Assembly: GCA_011523825.1 (NCBI GenBank)
Contig: WTFX01000027.1
Location: 62,001 to 126,000, forward strand
Direction: 5' to 3'
DNA: 64,000 nucleotides
DNA from: Microthrixaceae bacterium
GTDB lineage: Bacteria > Actinomycetota > Acidimicrobiia > Acidimicrobiales > Poriferisodalaceae
Part shown: positions 1 to 8,718 of the stretch, one piece after another
How positions within the stretch are numbered: position 1 is the first letter of the stretch
How the letters are laid out: the number at the start of each line of letters is the position of its first letter
Program-made: the position numbers and the translations under genes
Notes under the pieces: generated by a model
The model's input: only the letters and a program-made list of their open reading frames with translations
What the model was told of the DNA's origin: nothing
Databases searched by the model: none

Positions 1-26
1 TTCGTGTTTAAGGAACGTACGTTTGA

Positions 27-32
27 TACCCT
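27..32 (+). promoter_or_regulatory. -10 element of a probable leaderless promoter for the AlkB-like gene
   Basis: TACCCT matches the actinobacterial TANNNT -10 form and lies exactly 6 nt before the ATG at 39. The same geometry (hexamer, 6-nt gap, start codon) recurs at 1502-1507 and several other sites in the window. This favours the ATG at 39 as start and an mRNA that begins at or next to it. The -35 region would lie at or just outside the window edge. Confidence 0.5.
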
Positions 33-38
33 ATGGCG

Positions 39-713
39 ATGGTGTGGAACCGCACCGCCGTCACGGCCGGTGTCGGCGACTACCAAACCGATCTGTTCGC
101 TCTGGGCACGCCCCAACTCAACCCGGCCGCAGCGGTGGTGCGCACGATCCTCGATGACCACAGCTGGATCGACGCATCGTCTCGATGGCTGAGCGGCGCC
201 GACGAGCTGCTGGCTGACTTGGCGCAAAGGCTCCGCTGGACCAGGGCACAGCGCGAGATGTACGGCCGGATGGTGGAGGAACCACGGCTCGGCGCGCAGC
301 TCAGGTGTCCTACTTCGAGCGCGCCGAGAGCCGTCAACGCCATGTCGACGGCTCTCGGTGACCGATACGGGAAGCCGCTTAACTCTGTGTGGGTCAACTA
401 CTACCGGGACGGCCGTGACTCTGTGGCGTGGCACAGCGACCGCATCGGTATCAATCCCGACGATTCGCTGGTGGCCATCGTCTCCCTCGGCGGTCCTCGC
501 CGTTTCCTGCTGCGACCCAAGGGCGGGGGGCGCAGTCGTGCCTTCACCCTGGCCTCAGGCGATCTGCTCGTGATGGGCGGCGCCTGCCAGCGGTCCTGGG
601 AGCACTCAGTGCCGAAGACAGCGACGGCTTCGCCGCGCATGAGCGTCACCTTCCGTCACTCCCGCGAAGCCAGCCGTCGCCCGGAAAGGGGCGATCAACA
701 GCTCAGAACTTGA
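39..713 (+). CDS. AlkB-like 2-oxoglutarate/Fe(II)-dependent dioxygenase
   Basis: Members of the AlkB family oxidatively remove alkyl groups from nucleic acid bases using 2-oxoglutarate, oxygen and Fe(II). The iron-binding triad is visible: a WHSD motif (His132 and Asp134) and a second histidine at about residue 189 in a WEHSV motif. The conserved NYYRDG stretch precedes the triad, and the Arg-containing PRMSVTFR segment near the C terminus is the usual 2-oxoglutarate-binding end. The length of 224 aa is normal for the short bacterial AlkB type. An ATG at 33 is also in frame; I prefer 39 because of the -10 hexamer 6 nt upstream. The 3' end overlaps the convergent DUF2461 gene by 11 nt. The substrate (DNA or RNA) cannot be told from sequence. 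Confidence 0.9.
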   Translation: MVWNRTAVTAGVGDYQTDLFALGTPQLNPAAAVVRTILDDHSWIDASSRWLSGADELLADLAQRLRWTRAQREMYGRMVEEPRLGAQLRCPTSSAPRAVNAMSTALGDRYGKPLNSVWVNYYRDGRDSVAWHSDRIGINPDDSLVAIVSLGGPRRFLLRPKGGGRSRAFTLASGDLLVMGGACQRSWEHSVPKTATASPRMSVTFRHSREASRRPERGDQQLRT

Positions 714-1392
714 GCCCGACAGCGGTACACAAGAACCTCATGAGCGGCTGTGTCTCGGCGCACCAAGCGGCGATCATCGAAGGGAAGTCGGGCTTGAGCG
801 CGACGCCGTGGTCGAAGTCGCGCACTGCGATGAAGCTCTTGCGTTTGAGGTCCTCGATCATCGGGTGGTCCGCCGACCAATCACGGGGCGAGCGCTTGAG
901 CCGCTCGCCTTCCATGCGCCAGCCGTCGGACTGGCACGTGTCCCGGGCCGCAATCCATGCGTCCGGACGCTCGTCGATGGCCACGCGGTACGCAGCAAGC
1001 GCATCCCGATCAGGCATCCAGCTGCCGGCGCCGAAGAAGCAGCTCTCGGTGTCCAGGTGGACGTAGTAGCCGGGAGCGTGGACATCGCCGCCCCGGACAT
1101 GGCGGAACTGGATGCCCACATTGGTCTTGTACGGAGTCTTGTCGGAGGAGAACCGCGTGTCGCGGAAGACGCGCATCAGCGAGCCGCCGACCTTCGTGTC
1201 GCGTGCGGTCATGTGCGGTGAGATCTCGCCCAGCAAGGCGCCCATGGCACGGATGAAGTCGAACGCAGGCTCGCGCACTTCCTCCTCGTAGCGCTCGCGG
1301 TTCTCGTTGAACCACTCCCGGTTGTTGTTCGCTTCGAGCTCTTCGAGAAACTCGAACAGCTCGGGTCCGAAAATGCCCTCGTCGTCGCTCAT
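703..1392 (-). CDS. DUF2461 family protein (TIGR02453)
   Basis: This 229-aa protein shows the family's N-terminal pattern: a Phe-rich start (LFEFLEELEANNNREWF), then KVGGSLMRVFRDTRFS followed by DKTPYKTNVG, and later a GYYVHL/ESCFFGAG segment. The family is widespread in bacteria and fungi and has no established biochemical function. A clear Shine-Dalgarno sequence (AAAGGA) lies about 7 nt upstream of the ATG on the minus strand, unlike the leaderless-looking neighbours. It is divergent from the DUF6457 gene and its 3' end overlaps the AlkB-like gene by 11 nt. There is no signal peptide or membrane segment, so it is probably cytoplasmic. Confidence 0.85.
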   Translation of the reverse strand: MSDDEGIFGPELFEFLEELEANNNREWFNENRERYEEEVREPAFDFIRAMGALLGEISPHMTARDTKVGGSLMRVFRDTRFSSDKTPYKTNVGIQFRHVRGGDVHAPGYYVHLDTESCFFGAGSWMPDRDALAAYRVAIDERPDAWIAARDTCQSDGWRMEGERLKRSPRDWSADHPMIEDLKRKSFIAVRDFDHGVALKPDFPSMIAAWCAETQPLMRFLCTAVGLKF

Positions 1393-1501
1393 CGGTGTCC
1401 TTTCGGCTCAGCCTCTCGTGGCACCTGCAGGGTTTGCACCGTAGCGATCCAATGGAGGCAGACGAGCATGTATTGCCCGCACTGATGCGACCGTCCAAAC
1501 G

Positions 1502-1507
1502 TACGCT
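1502..1507 (+). promoter_or_regulatory. -10 element of a probable leaderless promoter for the DUF6457 gene
   Basis: TACGCT lies 6 nt before the ATG at 1514. The arrangement hexamer + GTGGCG + ATG parallels the AlkB-like gene (hexamer + ATGGCG + ATG). It decides the start in favour of 1514 over the GTG at 1508. Confidence 0.5.
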
Positions 1508-1513
1508 GTGGCG

Positions 1514-1768
1514 ATGAGCGACGAAGCGGGTTCCGGACCACCGGGCACGACGGCGCAGGAATGGCTGGCGGGCTTTGCGGCAGTGATCGGCGCGGCCGCG
1601 CCTGATGAAGAAGTCAATGAGGCGTTGTTGAATCTGGCAGGGGTGGCCGCGCACGACTCTGAGCGGATCGCAGCTCCCATCGCCTGCTGGATGGCCGGCG
1701 TTGCCGGTGTCGATCCGGCGGAGGCCCTCCAACTCGCTCGGCGCTATGCCGAGAGCCGGGTCGGCTGA
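1514..1768 (+). CDS. DUF6457 domain small protein
   Basis: This 84-aa protein has the pattern of the actinobacterial DUF6457 domain: an N-terminal EWLAGFAAVIGAA helix, a LLNLAGVAAHDSERIAAPIA core with the invariant-looking AH..ER.AAP, and a short C-terminal helix. In other actinobacteria this domain occurs alone or fused to MobA-like molybdopterin guanylyltransferases, which is the only functional hint. No molybdenum cofactor gene is adjacent here. It is followed 69 nt downstream by metY, which has its own promoter-like hexamer. The GTG at 1508 is an alternative start. Function is unknown. Confidence 0.7.
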   Translation: MSDEAGSGPPGTTAQEWLAGFAAVIGAAAPDEEVNEALLNLAGVAAHDSERIAAPIACWMAGVAGVDPAEALQLARRYAESRVG

Positions 1769-1824
1769 GGGGCGCTTCCCGCAGCAGCCGCAGCAGCCGA
1801 CCTCGGCTCGCTGGGCGGCCGTCG

Positions 1825-1830
1825 TAGGCT
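1825..1830 (+). promoter_or_regulatory. -10 element of a probable leaderless promoter for metY
   Basis: TAGGCT is 7 nt upstream of the metY ATG at 1838, and there is no Shine-Dalgarno sequence in the gap. The spacing fits transcription starting at the A of the ATG. Confidence 0.5.
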
Positions 1831-1837
1831 GCGGTGA

Positions 1838-3127
1838 ATGAGCGATCACCAGTTCGGGTTCCGCACCCGCGCATTGCACGCAGGCGGTCGACCCGACCCG
1901 ACCACTGGGGCACGCGCCGTTCCGGTCTACCAATCCACCAGCTTCGTGTTCGAGGACGCGGCTGATGCCGCCGACCTCTTCGCCCTGCAGAAGTACGGAA
2001 CCATCTACACCCGCATCTCCAACCCCACCGTCAACGCCTTCGAGGAGCGGGTAGCGAGCCTGGAAGGGGCCATCGGCGCGGTGGCAGCGGCCTCAGGCAT
2101 GGCAGCGGAATTCCTCACCGCGGCCGCCCTGTGCGAGGCCGGCGACAACCTGGTTACCTCCTTGGCGCTGTACGGCGGCACCCACACCATGTTCGATGTG
2201 ACGCTCGGCCGTTTCGGCGTCGAAGCCCGCTTCGTCGACGGCGACAGCGTCGACGCTTACGCCGCCGCCATCGATGACCGCACCAAGTTCTGCTACACCG
2301 AGATCGTCGGCAACCCGTCAGGTTCCATTCCCGATCTGGCCGGCATCGCCGAGGTGGCACACGCCCACGGCCTGCCCCTCGTGGTCGATTCGACGTTCGC
2401 CACGCCATACCTGTGCAGGCCCATCGAGCACGGCGCGGACATCGTGATCCATTCGGCGACGAAGTTCATCGGCGGCCACGGCAACTCCATCGGCGGCGTC
2501 GTCAGCGAATCAGGCCGCTTCGACTGGGGCGGCGGGCGTTTCCCCAACATGACCGAGCCCGTGGCCAGCTACAACGACCTGCGGTTCTGGGAGAACTTCG
2601 GCGAGTACGCCTTCTGCACCAAGCTGCGTGTCGAACAGCTGCGAGACATCGGTGCTGCCATGTCGCCAATGAACGCCTTCCTGCTGCTGCAGGGCCTCGA
2701 GACGCTGCCCCAGCGCATGGACGAGCACGTCGCGAATGCCCAAGCCGTGGCCACCCATCTCGAAGCTCATCCGGCCGTGAGCTGGATCAGCTATGCGGGC
2801 CTGGAGTCCTCGCCCTACCGGGAGCTCGCACGCAGGTACATGCCCCAAGGACCCGGCGCAATCTTCACCTTCGGCGTCAAGGGCGGCCGCCAGGCCGGCG
2901 CTGACTTCATCGAGGCCCTCCAGATGATCAGCCACCTCGCCAACGTGGGCGACGCCCGCACCTTGGTCATCCATCCGGCCTCCACCACGCACCAGCAGCT
3001 GTCCGATGAGGCACTGGCTGCAGGTGGCGTGAGCGCCGACATGATCCGGCTGTCGGTCGGCCTCGAAGATCTCGACGACATTCTCTGGGACCTGGACCAA
3101 GCCCTCGCGAAGGCGGTGCCCGCATGA
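1838..3127 (+). CDS. metY: O-acetylhomoserine sulfhydrylase (PLP-dependent, MetY type)
   Basis: It catalyses sulfide addition to O-acetyl- (or O-succinyl-) homoserine to give homocysteine in methionine biosynthesis. The 429-aa length is typical of MetY and longer than MetB/MetC (about 380-400 aa). Visible Cys/Met-metabolism PLP-enzyme motifs are VPVYQSTSFVFED near the N terminus, YTRISNPTV, the ALYGGTH segment, and SATKFIGGHG with the PLP lysine at K209. The C terminus has the family ending IRLSVGLED. The stop overlaps the start of the CoA-binding protein gene by 4 nt (ATGA), so the two are translationally coupled. The acyl-group preference cannot be settled from sequence. Enzyme class is near certain. 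Confidence 0.95.
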   Translation: MSDHQFGFRTRALHAGGRPDPTTGARAVPVYQSTSFVFEDAADAADLFALQKYGTIYTRISNPTVNAFEERVASLEGAIGAVAAASGMAAEFLTAAALCEAGDNLVTSLALYGGTHTMFDVTLGRFGVEARFVDGDSVDAYAAAIDDRTKFCYTEIVGNPSGSIPDLAGIAEVAHAHGLPLVVDSTFATPYLCRPIEHGADIVIHSATKFIGGHGNSIGGVVSESGRFDWGGGRFPNMTEPVASYNDLRFWENFGEYAFCTKLRVEQLRDIGAAMSPMNAFLLLQGLETLPQRMDEHVANAQAVATHLEAHPAVSWISYAGLESSPYRELARRYMPQGPGAIFTFGVKGGRQAGADFIEALQMISHLANVGDARTLVIHPASTTHQQLSDEALAAGGVSADMIRLSVGLEDLDDILWDLDQALAKAVPA

Positions 3128-3633
3128 CCATCGTTCACGAGCCAGTCGACGGCTGGACCGAGCCCAGCGCAGCCGACCGGCTGGCGCTCATCCAGCGCAC
3201 CAACACTGTGGCGATGGTGGGTGTCTCGGCCAACCCGGCGCGCCCGTCCAACTTCGTCGCGACGTACTTGCTCAGCTCGAGCACCGACTTCGACGTGTAC
3301 TTCGTGAACCCGGTGGCTGATGAGATCTTGGGCAAGCCCTGCTACGCGAGCTTGACGGACCTGCCGGTGGTGCCCGATCTGGTCGATGTGTTCCGGCGGC
3401 CTGCCGACCTGCCCGGTGTCGCCGAAGAAGTCGTTGATATTGGCGCCAAGGCCTTCTGGGTGCAGCTCGGCCTGTGGAGCGCCGAGGCCGCAAAGCTGGC
3501 CAACGATGCCGGGTTGGATGTGGTGATGGATCGGTGCCTCAAGATCGAGCACGCGCGCTTCCATGGCGGCCTGCATCTCGCCGGCTTCGATACCGGCGTC
3601 GTGGACTCGCGCCGCACCGTGCGCAGTCACTAG
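3124..3633 (+). CDS. CoA-binding domain protein (YccU/succinyl-CoA synthetase-like Rossmann fold)
   Basis: This 169-aa protein is a single CoA_binding Rossmann domain. The nucleotide-binding strand TVAMVGVSANPARPS is followed by a VYFVNPVADEILGKPCY segment and DLVDVFRRPADLPGVAEE. The end, LDVVMDRCLKIEHARF, is the family's conserved terminus with a cysteine. It overlaps metY by 4 nt, a pairing seen elsewhere (YccU-like genes next to O-acetylhomoserine sulfhydrylase), which suggests a link to sulfur amino acid or CoA metabolism. The exact role is unknown. The protein is cytoplasmic. Confidence 0.85.
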   Translation: MTIVHEPVDGWTEPSAADRLALIQRTNTVAMVGVSANPARPSNFVATYLLSSSTDFDVYFVNPVADEILGKPCYASLTDLPVVPDLVDVFRRPADLPGVAEEVVDIGAKAFWVQLGLWSAEAAKLANDAGLDVVMDRCLKIEHARFHGGLHLAGFDTGVVDSRRTVRSH

Positions 3634-3656
3634 CAGTCGAGGGAGGCGGCATTCCG

Positions 3657-5870
3657 GTGCCGATGCAGGCCTTCAAGCGAGCGACCGGTTGCCGGCGGCG
3701 AAGCTGGCTCGTTCGACTCGCTGTCGGAGCCGTGGCAGGCTCGCTGCTGCTGGCTGGCTGCGCACCGGGCGAGACTGACGAACCGGCAGCCGTCCCGGCC
3801 GACACTTCCAGCGCCGATGGGGATGATTCGCAGGCGGCGTCGCAGACAACCTCGGTTGCTCAGCGCGACGATGCCTCGGCGGCTGCGGGCAGTGATGCCG
3901 GCACCGCACCGACGGAACCGGTCGAGCTGACGTTCGAGGGCAGCGTTGCGGCACCGGAGTTCCCGGCCGGATACGACTGGTTCAACGTCAGCCGGCCGCT
4001 GTCGATGAGCGGCGACCTGCGCGGCAAGATCGTGCTGCTCGACTTCTGGACGCAAGGCTGCATCAACTGCATCCACATCATTCCCGACCTCCACCGGCTG
4101 GAAGCCGAGTTTCCCGATGAGGTCGTCGTGATCGCTGTGCACTGGGCGAAGTTCCCCAGCGAGCGCACCTCGGAGGCAGTGCGAGAGGCCTCCATCCGGT
4201 ACGGCCGGCAGCATCCCGTCGTCAACGACTCGGCGGACCTGCTTGCCCGTGCCTACGGTGTGCGGGCCTGGCCCACAGTGGTCGCCATCGACCCACTGGG
4301 TCGGGTGCTGGGTCCCATCGCAGGCGAAGGCGTGTACGAACGGCTGCAGCCCGCCATCGAGATCATGGCAACCGAGTACGGCCACAACGGGCTCATCGAC
4401 CCGACGCCGCTGGGCGAGCTGCTCGAGATAGCGCCCGCGCTGCCAACCGTGCTCAGTTTCCCCGGCAAGGTGCTGGCTGACGAGGCGGGCGACCGCTTGT
4501 TCATCGCCGACACGGGACGTCACCGGATTCTCGTTGCGACCCTCCACGGCGAGCTGATCGAGGTGATCGGCACCGGCGCACAAGGGCGTGCCGACGGCGG
4601 GTTCGGCGAGGCCACATTCAGGCGCCCGCAGGGCATGGCGCTGGACCCCGACGGGCACACGCTGTACATCGCCGACCGGGAGAATCACCTGATCCGTGCA
4701 GCCGACCTCCGCACTCGCGACGTCACGACGATTGCGGGCACGGGCGAGCCGGTCACGGTGTTCGCTCCGGGCCCCGCCGAGCAGACGGCGATCGCATCGC
4801 CGTGGGATCTGCACATCGAGGGCGATTTGCTGTACGTCGCCGGCGCCGGACGGCACCAGCTCTGGCTGATGAATCTCACCAGCGGCGTCATGGATTTCTT
4901 CGCCGGCACGGGTGCCGAGGGTCTCGACGACGGCCACCGCCTCGAGGCCACCCTGTCGCAGCCTTCCGGACTCGCCGCCGACGGCGGCGTGCTCTACTTC
5001 ACCGACCCCGAAGCCAGCGCTGTTCGACAGGTCTCGTTCGGCCTCGACGGGCAGCTCGACACGCTGGTGGGCAAGCACCTGTTTGTGTGGGGCGACGAGC
5101 TGGGAAGCTTCGACGAGACGCTGCTGCAGCACGCCGTCGGCATCGAGCACGTCGGCCGAGGCGACGGCCGAGGCGTGCTGTACATCGCGGACACCTACAA
5201 CCACAAGATCAAGCTGCTCGATCTCGACGCCGAGACCTCGTCGCTGATTGCCGGCGACGGCGTTGCCGGACTTCGCGACGGCTCCGGTGCCGACGCACGA
5301 CTGGCCGAGCCGAGTGGGCTGAGCGCCACGTCGGACACGCTGTACGTGGCGGACACGAACAATCACCGCATCCGGACGCTCGACTTGGCCACCGGCGAGC
5401 TGTCCACGCTGGCGCTGTCGAATCTGGAGATCGCCACCGTGACGATGGCCGGCGTGATCGAAGACGACGTGGTGCTGTTGCCCCAGCGGGTGGCGCCCGG
5501 ACCGGTCCAGATCGTGCTGGGCCTGCAGGTGCCCGAGGGCTACAAGTTCAACACCGACGGCCTGTTCGAGTTCGAGTGGTCTGCCGAAGGTGACGTGCTG
5601 CGCCCGGAGGGACCGGCCCGCTACGAGGCCCGTGGCCCTGAAATGCCGCTGCGGCTGGCCGGAACCGTGAGCGCAAACGACGGGACAGCGGTGCTGACCG
5701 CCACCGCGGTGGTGTTCTACTGCCCGGCCGTGGACGAGACGTTCTGCCTCATCCGGGACGTGAACTTCACTGCCCCGATCGAAGTCGATCCTGCGGGTGC
5801 AAGCAGCATCCAACTGCCGCATCAACTGCTGTCCGCCGAGGAGCTGGACCAACGCTTGGGAACGGGTTGA
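3657..5870 (+). CDS. Thioredoxin-NHL repeat lipoprotein (NHLRC2-like)
   Basis: The 737-aa protein starts at GTG 3657, with GGGAGG 10 nt upstream; an in-frame ATG at 3663 is the alternative. The N terminus is a lipoprotein signal: basic residues, a hydrophobic stretch and a lipobox LAGC with Cys35. A low-complexity Ser/Ala/Asp linker follows, then a TlpA/thioredoxin-like domain with active-site CINC (residues 135-138), and NHL beta-propeller repeats from about 260 to 590 (repeated LYIADT.NH motifs). The C-terminal domain (about 620-737) carries a Cys pair, C689 and C697, resembling the DsbD N-terminal type. The order thioredoxin-NHL matches NHLRC2-like proteins. It is likely membrane-anchored on the outer face and redox-active, but substrates are unknown. 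It is coupled by a TTGA overlap to the GH3 gene. Confidence 0.85.
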   Translation: MPMQAFKRATGCRRRSWLVRLAVGAVAGSLLLAGCAPGETDEPAAVPADTSSADGDDSQAASQTTSVAQRDDASAAAGSDAGTAPTEPVELTFEGSVAAPEFPAGYDWFNVSRPLSMSGDLRGKIVLLDFWTQGCINCIHIIPDLHRLEAEFPDEVVVIAVHWAKFPSERTSEAVREASIRYGRQHPVVNDSADLLARAYGVRAWPTVVAIDPLGRVLGPIAGEGVYERLQPAIEIMATEYGHNGLIDPTPLGELLEIAPALPTVLSFPGKVLADEAGDRLFIADTGRHRILVATLHGELIEVIGTGAQGRADGGFGEATFRRPQGMALDPDGHTLYIADRENHLIRAADLRTRDVTTIAGTGEPVTVFAPGPAEQTAIASPWDLHIEGDLLYVAGAGRHQLWLMNLTSGVMDFFAGTGAEGLDDGHRLEATLSQPSGLAADGGVLYFTDPEASAVRQVSFGLDGQLDTLVGKHLFVWGDELGSFDETLLQHAVGIEHVGRGDGRGVLYIADTYNHKIKLLDLDAETSSLIAGDGVAGLRDGSGADARLAEPSGLSATSDTLYVADTNNHRIRTLDLATGELSTLALSNLEIATVTMAGVIEDDVVLLPQRVAPGPVQIVLGLQVPEGYKFNTDGLFEFEWSAEGDVLRPEGPARYEARGPEMPLRLAGTVSANDGTAVLTATAVVFYCPAVDETFCLIRDVNFTAPIEVDPAGASSIQLPHQLLSAEELDQRLGTG

Positions 5871-7453
5871 CGACCGGCGGCACCAACTCGTCTGAGCTGT
5901 CGCGCACCTCGCGGCTGAATGGGCGATCACGAAGCCGACGGGTCACCTCGGCGATGCTGGCTCTGCTCATCGCAGCCGGCTGGTTCGTTGCACTGCCGGA
6001 CGCCGCTGCTCAGACATCCAGCGAATCGGAGACCCCACCGCTCGTCACCGTGGCGCCAGACGCGGAATCTGGGGCAGCTGAGGCGGAGCCATCCCTGCCC
6101 CGGCTGGTGGCGGTACTGCGCGGTCCGGGTGGGATTGGCTACTGGGTGATCGGCGCCGACGGCACCATCGAACCGGTCGGCACCTCGATCCTGCCGATCG
6201 TGGGCGACCCGGCCCAACTGCACACGCAGGTCGTCGGCGCCCGTCTCGGGGCGCCTGGGGCACTCGGTGTCTGGCTGCAACTCGCCGACAACTCGGAGGT
6301 AGCCATTGGCGATCCAGGACCGACGGTCTTGACAGGAGAGGAGCGGCCACTGGGCTGGCTCTCGGGGGTCGGCGTTCGTCAGCTGCTCTCCGGTGCGTGG
6401 TGGACCGACGTTGATCGGTGGTGTACCAGTGAACTGTCATTGCCGGTGCGGATCGGGCAGACGATCATGACGGCATTGGGCGAGCGCTCGCTCGGATTTG
6501 CCGTCGAGGAGGCACGTGACCGCCGGATCGCCGGCGTTCTGGTGCAAGGGCCGGTCACCGAGCATGTCTGGCGTCGCATCGCCGAACTGCAGGATTTTGC
6601 CGGCCGTGTCCCGTTGATCTTTGCCGTCGACGAGGAAGGCGGTCGGGTGCAGCGCCTCGCCGCGGTGGTGGGGCGGCTGCCCTCGGCGGCAGCCCAGACC
6701 GCCAGACCGTCCGCTGAGGTGGCTGAGGCGGCCGCAGATCACGCCCGCAAGATGTACCGACTCGGATTCACCATGAACTTCGCGCCGGTCATCGATGTCG
6801 GTGCAGGTGAAGGCATCGGGGACAGGTCATTCGGCGACGATCCGGCCACGGTCACCGATTACGGCATGGCGACAGTCGAGGGATTGAGTGCCGGCGGGAT
6901 TGTGCCCGTGGTGAAGCACTTCCCCGGCCACGGCGCAGCCACTGCAGACACCCACGACCAATTGGCCTCCACGGCGCCGCTGGACGAGCTGCGCCGACGC
7001 GATCTGATTCCCTTCGCCGCGGTGGTCGGGGCCACTGACGCCGCGGTCATGGTGGGGCATCTGCAGGTCCCTGGCTTGACCGGCGGGATGCCGGCCTCGC
7101 TGTCAGCTGCTGCGATAGACGGTGTGCTGCGGAACGAACTCGGCCACTCGGGACTGATTGTGACCGACTCGTTGGTGATGGGCGCGATACGCAGCCAGTG
7201 GTCCGTGAGCGAAGCGGCACTGCTGGCAGTGAGTGCAGGCGCGGATCTTGCGCTCGTCGGCGGCCTGGAAGATGCTGCCGCAGCCTTTGCTGAGATCGAG
7301 ACTGCGGTGGCCGAGGGGCGGTTGAGCCTGGAGCGCTTGGACGACGCGGCGACCAACGTGCTCCGAGCCAAGGGCGTCTACGCATGCACGCTCGTCGGCC
7401 GCGACGGCCTAGGCCGCCCAGTGCTGTACGACCCGACCCTGGTCGGCCGCTAG
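5867..7453 (+). CDS. Secreted glycoside hydrolase family 3 protein (beta-N-acetylhexosaminidase, NagZ type)
   Basis: The likely start is TTG 5867, overlapping the previous stop (TTGA). It gives an Arg-rich n-region and a hydrophobic segment ending in PDAAAQ, a signal peptide that any later start would lose. Residues about 50-165 form an N-terminal extension I do not recognise. The GH3 domain follows, with a VDEEGGRVQRL motif, the KHFPGHG loop (K350-G356) that carries the catalytic His/Asp in NagZ enzymes, and TDSLVMGAI with the nucleophile candidate D434. NagZ-type enzymes remove N-acetylglucosamine from muropeptides or other glycans; the exported location suggests action on cell wall or external glycans. 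The gene ends in a 7-bp GC hairpin around its stop codon. Confidence 0.85.
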   Translation: MTTGGTNSSELSRTSRLNGRSRSRRVTSAMLALLIAAGWFVALPDAAAQTSSESETPPLVTVAPDAESGAAEAEPSLPRLVAVLRGPGGIGYWVIGADGTIEPVGTSILPIVGDPAQLHTQVVGARLGAPGALGVWLQLADNSEVAIGDPGPTVLTGEERPLGWLSGVGVRQLLSGAWWTDVDRWCTSELSLPVRIGQTIMTALGERSLGFAVEEARDRRIAGVLVQGPVTEHVWRRIAELQDFAGRVPLIFAVDEEGGRVQRLAAVVGRLPSAAAQTARPSAEVAEAAADHARKMYRLGFTMNFAPVIDVGAGEGIGDRSFGDDPATVTDYGMATVEGLSAGGIVPVVKHFPGHGAATADTHDQLASTAPLDELRRRDLIPFAAVVGATDAAVMVGHLQVPGLTGGMPASLSAAAIDGVLRNELGHSGLIVTDSLVMGAIRSQWSVSEAALLAVSAGADLALVGGLEDAAAAFAEIETAVAEGRLSLERLDDAATNVLRAKGVYACTLVGRDGLGRPVLYDPTLVGR

Positions 7454-7459
7454 GCCGAC
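7442..7459 (+). terminator. Small GC hairpin at the end of the GH3 gene, possible terminator
   Basis: GTCGGCC pairs with GGCCGAC around a 4-nt GCTA loop that contains the TAG stop. It lies between convergent genes. There is no T run, so termination activity is only suggested by position and stem. Confidence 0.3.
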
Positions 7460-7476
7460 GAGGGAGCACGTGGCCG

Positions 7477-8718
7477 CTAGGGCAGCGTCACGGTTACTTC
7501 GGGTTCGGGCGGCGGGGGACCGGTGCGGAAGTTCCGCACCACCTGGCTCCACGTGAGCTGCCACTCCTTCCAGTGGGCACCGACATAGGCAGGATCGGGC
7601 CGGTACGGGTGCACTGTCACCCCGAATTCGTTCCACTCGGGCGTGCTGACGATGTCGTTGCGGGCCGGTCTCGAACCGAAGCGGTCGCCGACGCCGAACT
7701 GGAACAGGGGCTCGCCCATGGCGTCGATGAGCCGCCCCCCGAGAGAAGCGTTCTGCGCGCCCGCCACCACTCCCGCATAGAACCCGATCCGGACACAGTC
7801 ATCGGTTACCACCGCGATGTCCAGTGACGGCGGCAACCCCGGTTGGTACTGGGCGTACACCGACGGCAGTCCAGTCGTGCCCCAGGTCATCGGCAGGCGC
7901 CCGCGCAGCGATCGGAGTGTCACAGGATCAGGCTCGTCCTGACTGATCGGTCGCTCAGCGGGCGGCTCCCCGCCCGCGAAACGCTCGAACGTAGCGAGCT
8001 CCCAGCTGGGGGCGAGTTCGACGCCCCACCTCAGCATCTGGTCGAGCACCTGGGGCCACGGCGTCGTTTCAGGGTCAGCACGTCCGGGGTGCAGCCGCTC
8101 GAGTGCCACCAGCAGGTACACGCCCATCCTGCTGGTGGCCGCATCCGGGATCACGGCGGTGCCCCCGTGCGCCGGGTCCCAGAGCGCAGCGAGACCGCTT
8201 GGCACCGGCGGCGGCAGGAGCTCGGCGTCCGGCAGCTCATCGATGCGCCGTTCGGGCACCACGTAGAACGATGGCAGGTAGTTCAAGCAGGCGTCGATGT
8301 AGCTGATAGGCGTCATCGCATGGTCGTCCACCGCCAGGTCGGCAACCAGCGGACCGGGCGCAAGCGGCACGTAAGGTTGAGTGAGCCCGCTGTCGATGAC
8401 GTGTTGAAGGTCCAATGTGTCGACGCCGACGACGACGTCTGCGACCGGATGGGCTCGACTGCGTTCGAGCAGATCGATCACGTCGTCGGGCGTGTCTTCC
8501 CGGAACACCACGATCTCGATGCCGGTCTCGGTGGTGAAAGTTTCGAGCGCGTCGGCGGGCAGGTGAAAATCACGATGGGTCAGGATGCGCACTGCTGCGG
8601 ATCCCTGCCCAGTCTCGGCGCACCCAGCGGCCAGGAGGGCAACTGCGCACGCGACAGCGGCAAGAGCCCGGGCACGCCGTACGCGCTGGCGCGCCCCCTC
8701 AAGGCAGCGGCTTGCCAT
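7477..8718 (-). CDS. Thiamine ABC transporter substrate-binding lipoprotein (ThiB-like)
   Basis: The 413-aa protein has a lipoprotein signal (hydrophobic stretch, then LAAGC) and the fold pattern of thiamine/spermidine/iron-type binding proteins: VRILTHRDFHLPADALETF, ADVVVGVDTL, TPISYIDACLNY (the characteristic thiamine-binder YGDVCLNYD-like region), and IPDAATSRMGVYLL. These match the ThiB/TbpA family. It overlaps the upstream thiamine pyrophosphokinase gene by 20 nt on the same strand, which supports a thiamine role. The permease and ATPase genes are not in the window. The last about 25 residues are Pro-rich. The assignment is strong at family level; thiamine as ligand is supported by motif and by neighbour. 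Confidence 0.85.
   Translation of the reverse strand: MASRCLEGARQRVRRARALAAVACAVALLAAGCAETGQGSAAVRILTHRDFHLPADALETFTTETGIEIVVFREDTPDDVIDLLERSRAHPVADVVVGVDTLDLQHVIDSGLTQPYVPLAPGPLVADLAVDDHAMTPISYIDACLNYLPSFYVVPERRIDELPDAELLPPPVPSGLAALWDPAHGGTAVIPDAATSRMGVYLLVALERLHPGRADPETTPWPQVLDQMLRWGVELAPSWELATFERFAGGEPPAERPISQDEPDPVTLRSLRGRLPMTWGTTGLPSVYAQYQPGLPPSLDIAVVTDDCVRIGFYAGVVAGAQNASLGGRLIDAMGEPLFQFGVGDRFGSRPARNDIVSTPEWNEFGVTVHPYRPDPAYVGAHWKEWQLTWSQVVRNFRTGPPPPEPEVTVTLP

Noticed and set aside
3630..5930. Long open frame antisense to the thioredoxin-NHL gene
   Set aside because: It is an open shadow frame typical of high GC DNA. It lacks any recognisable domain and mirrors the codon bias of the plus-strand gene, which has clear motifs throughout.
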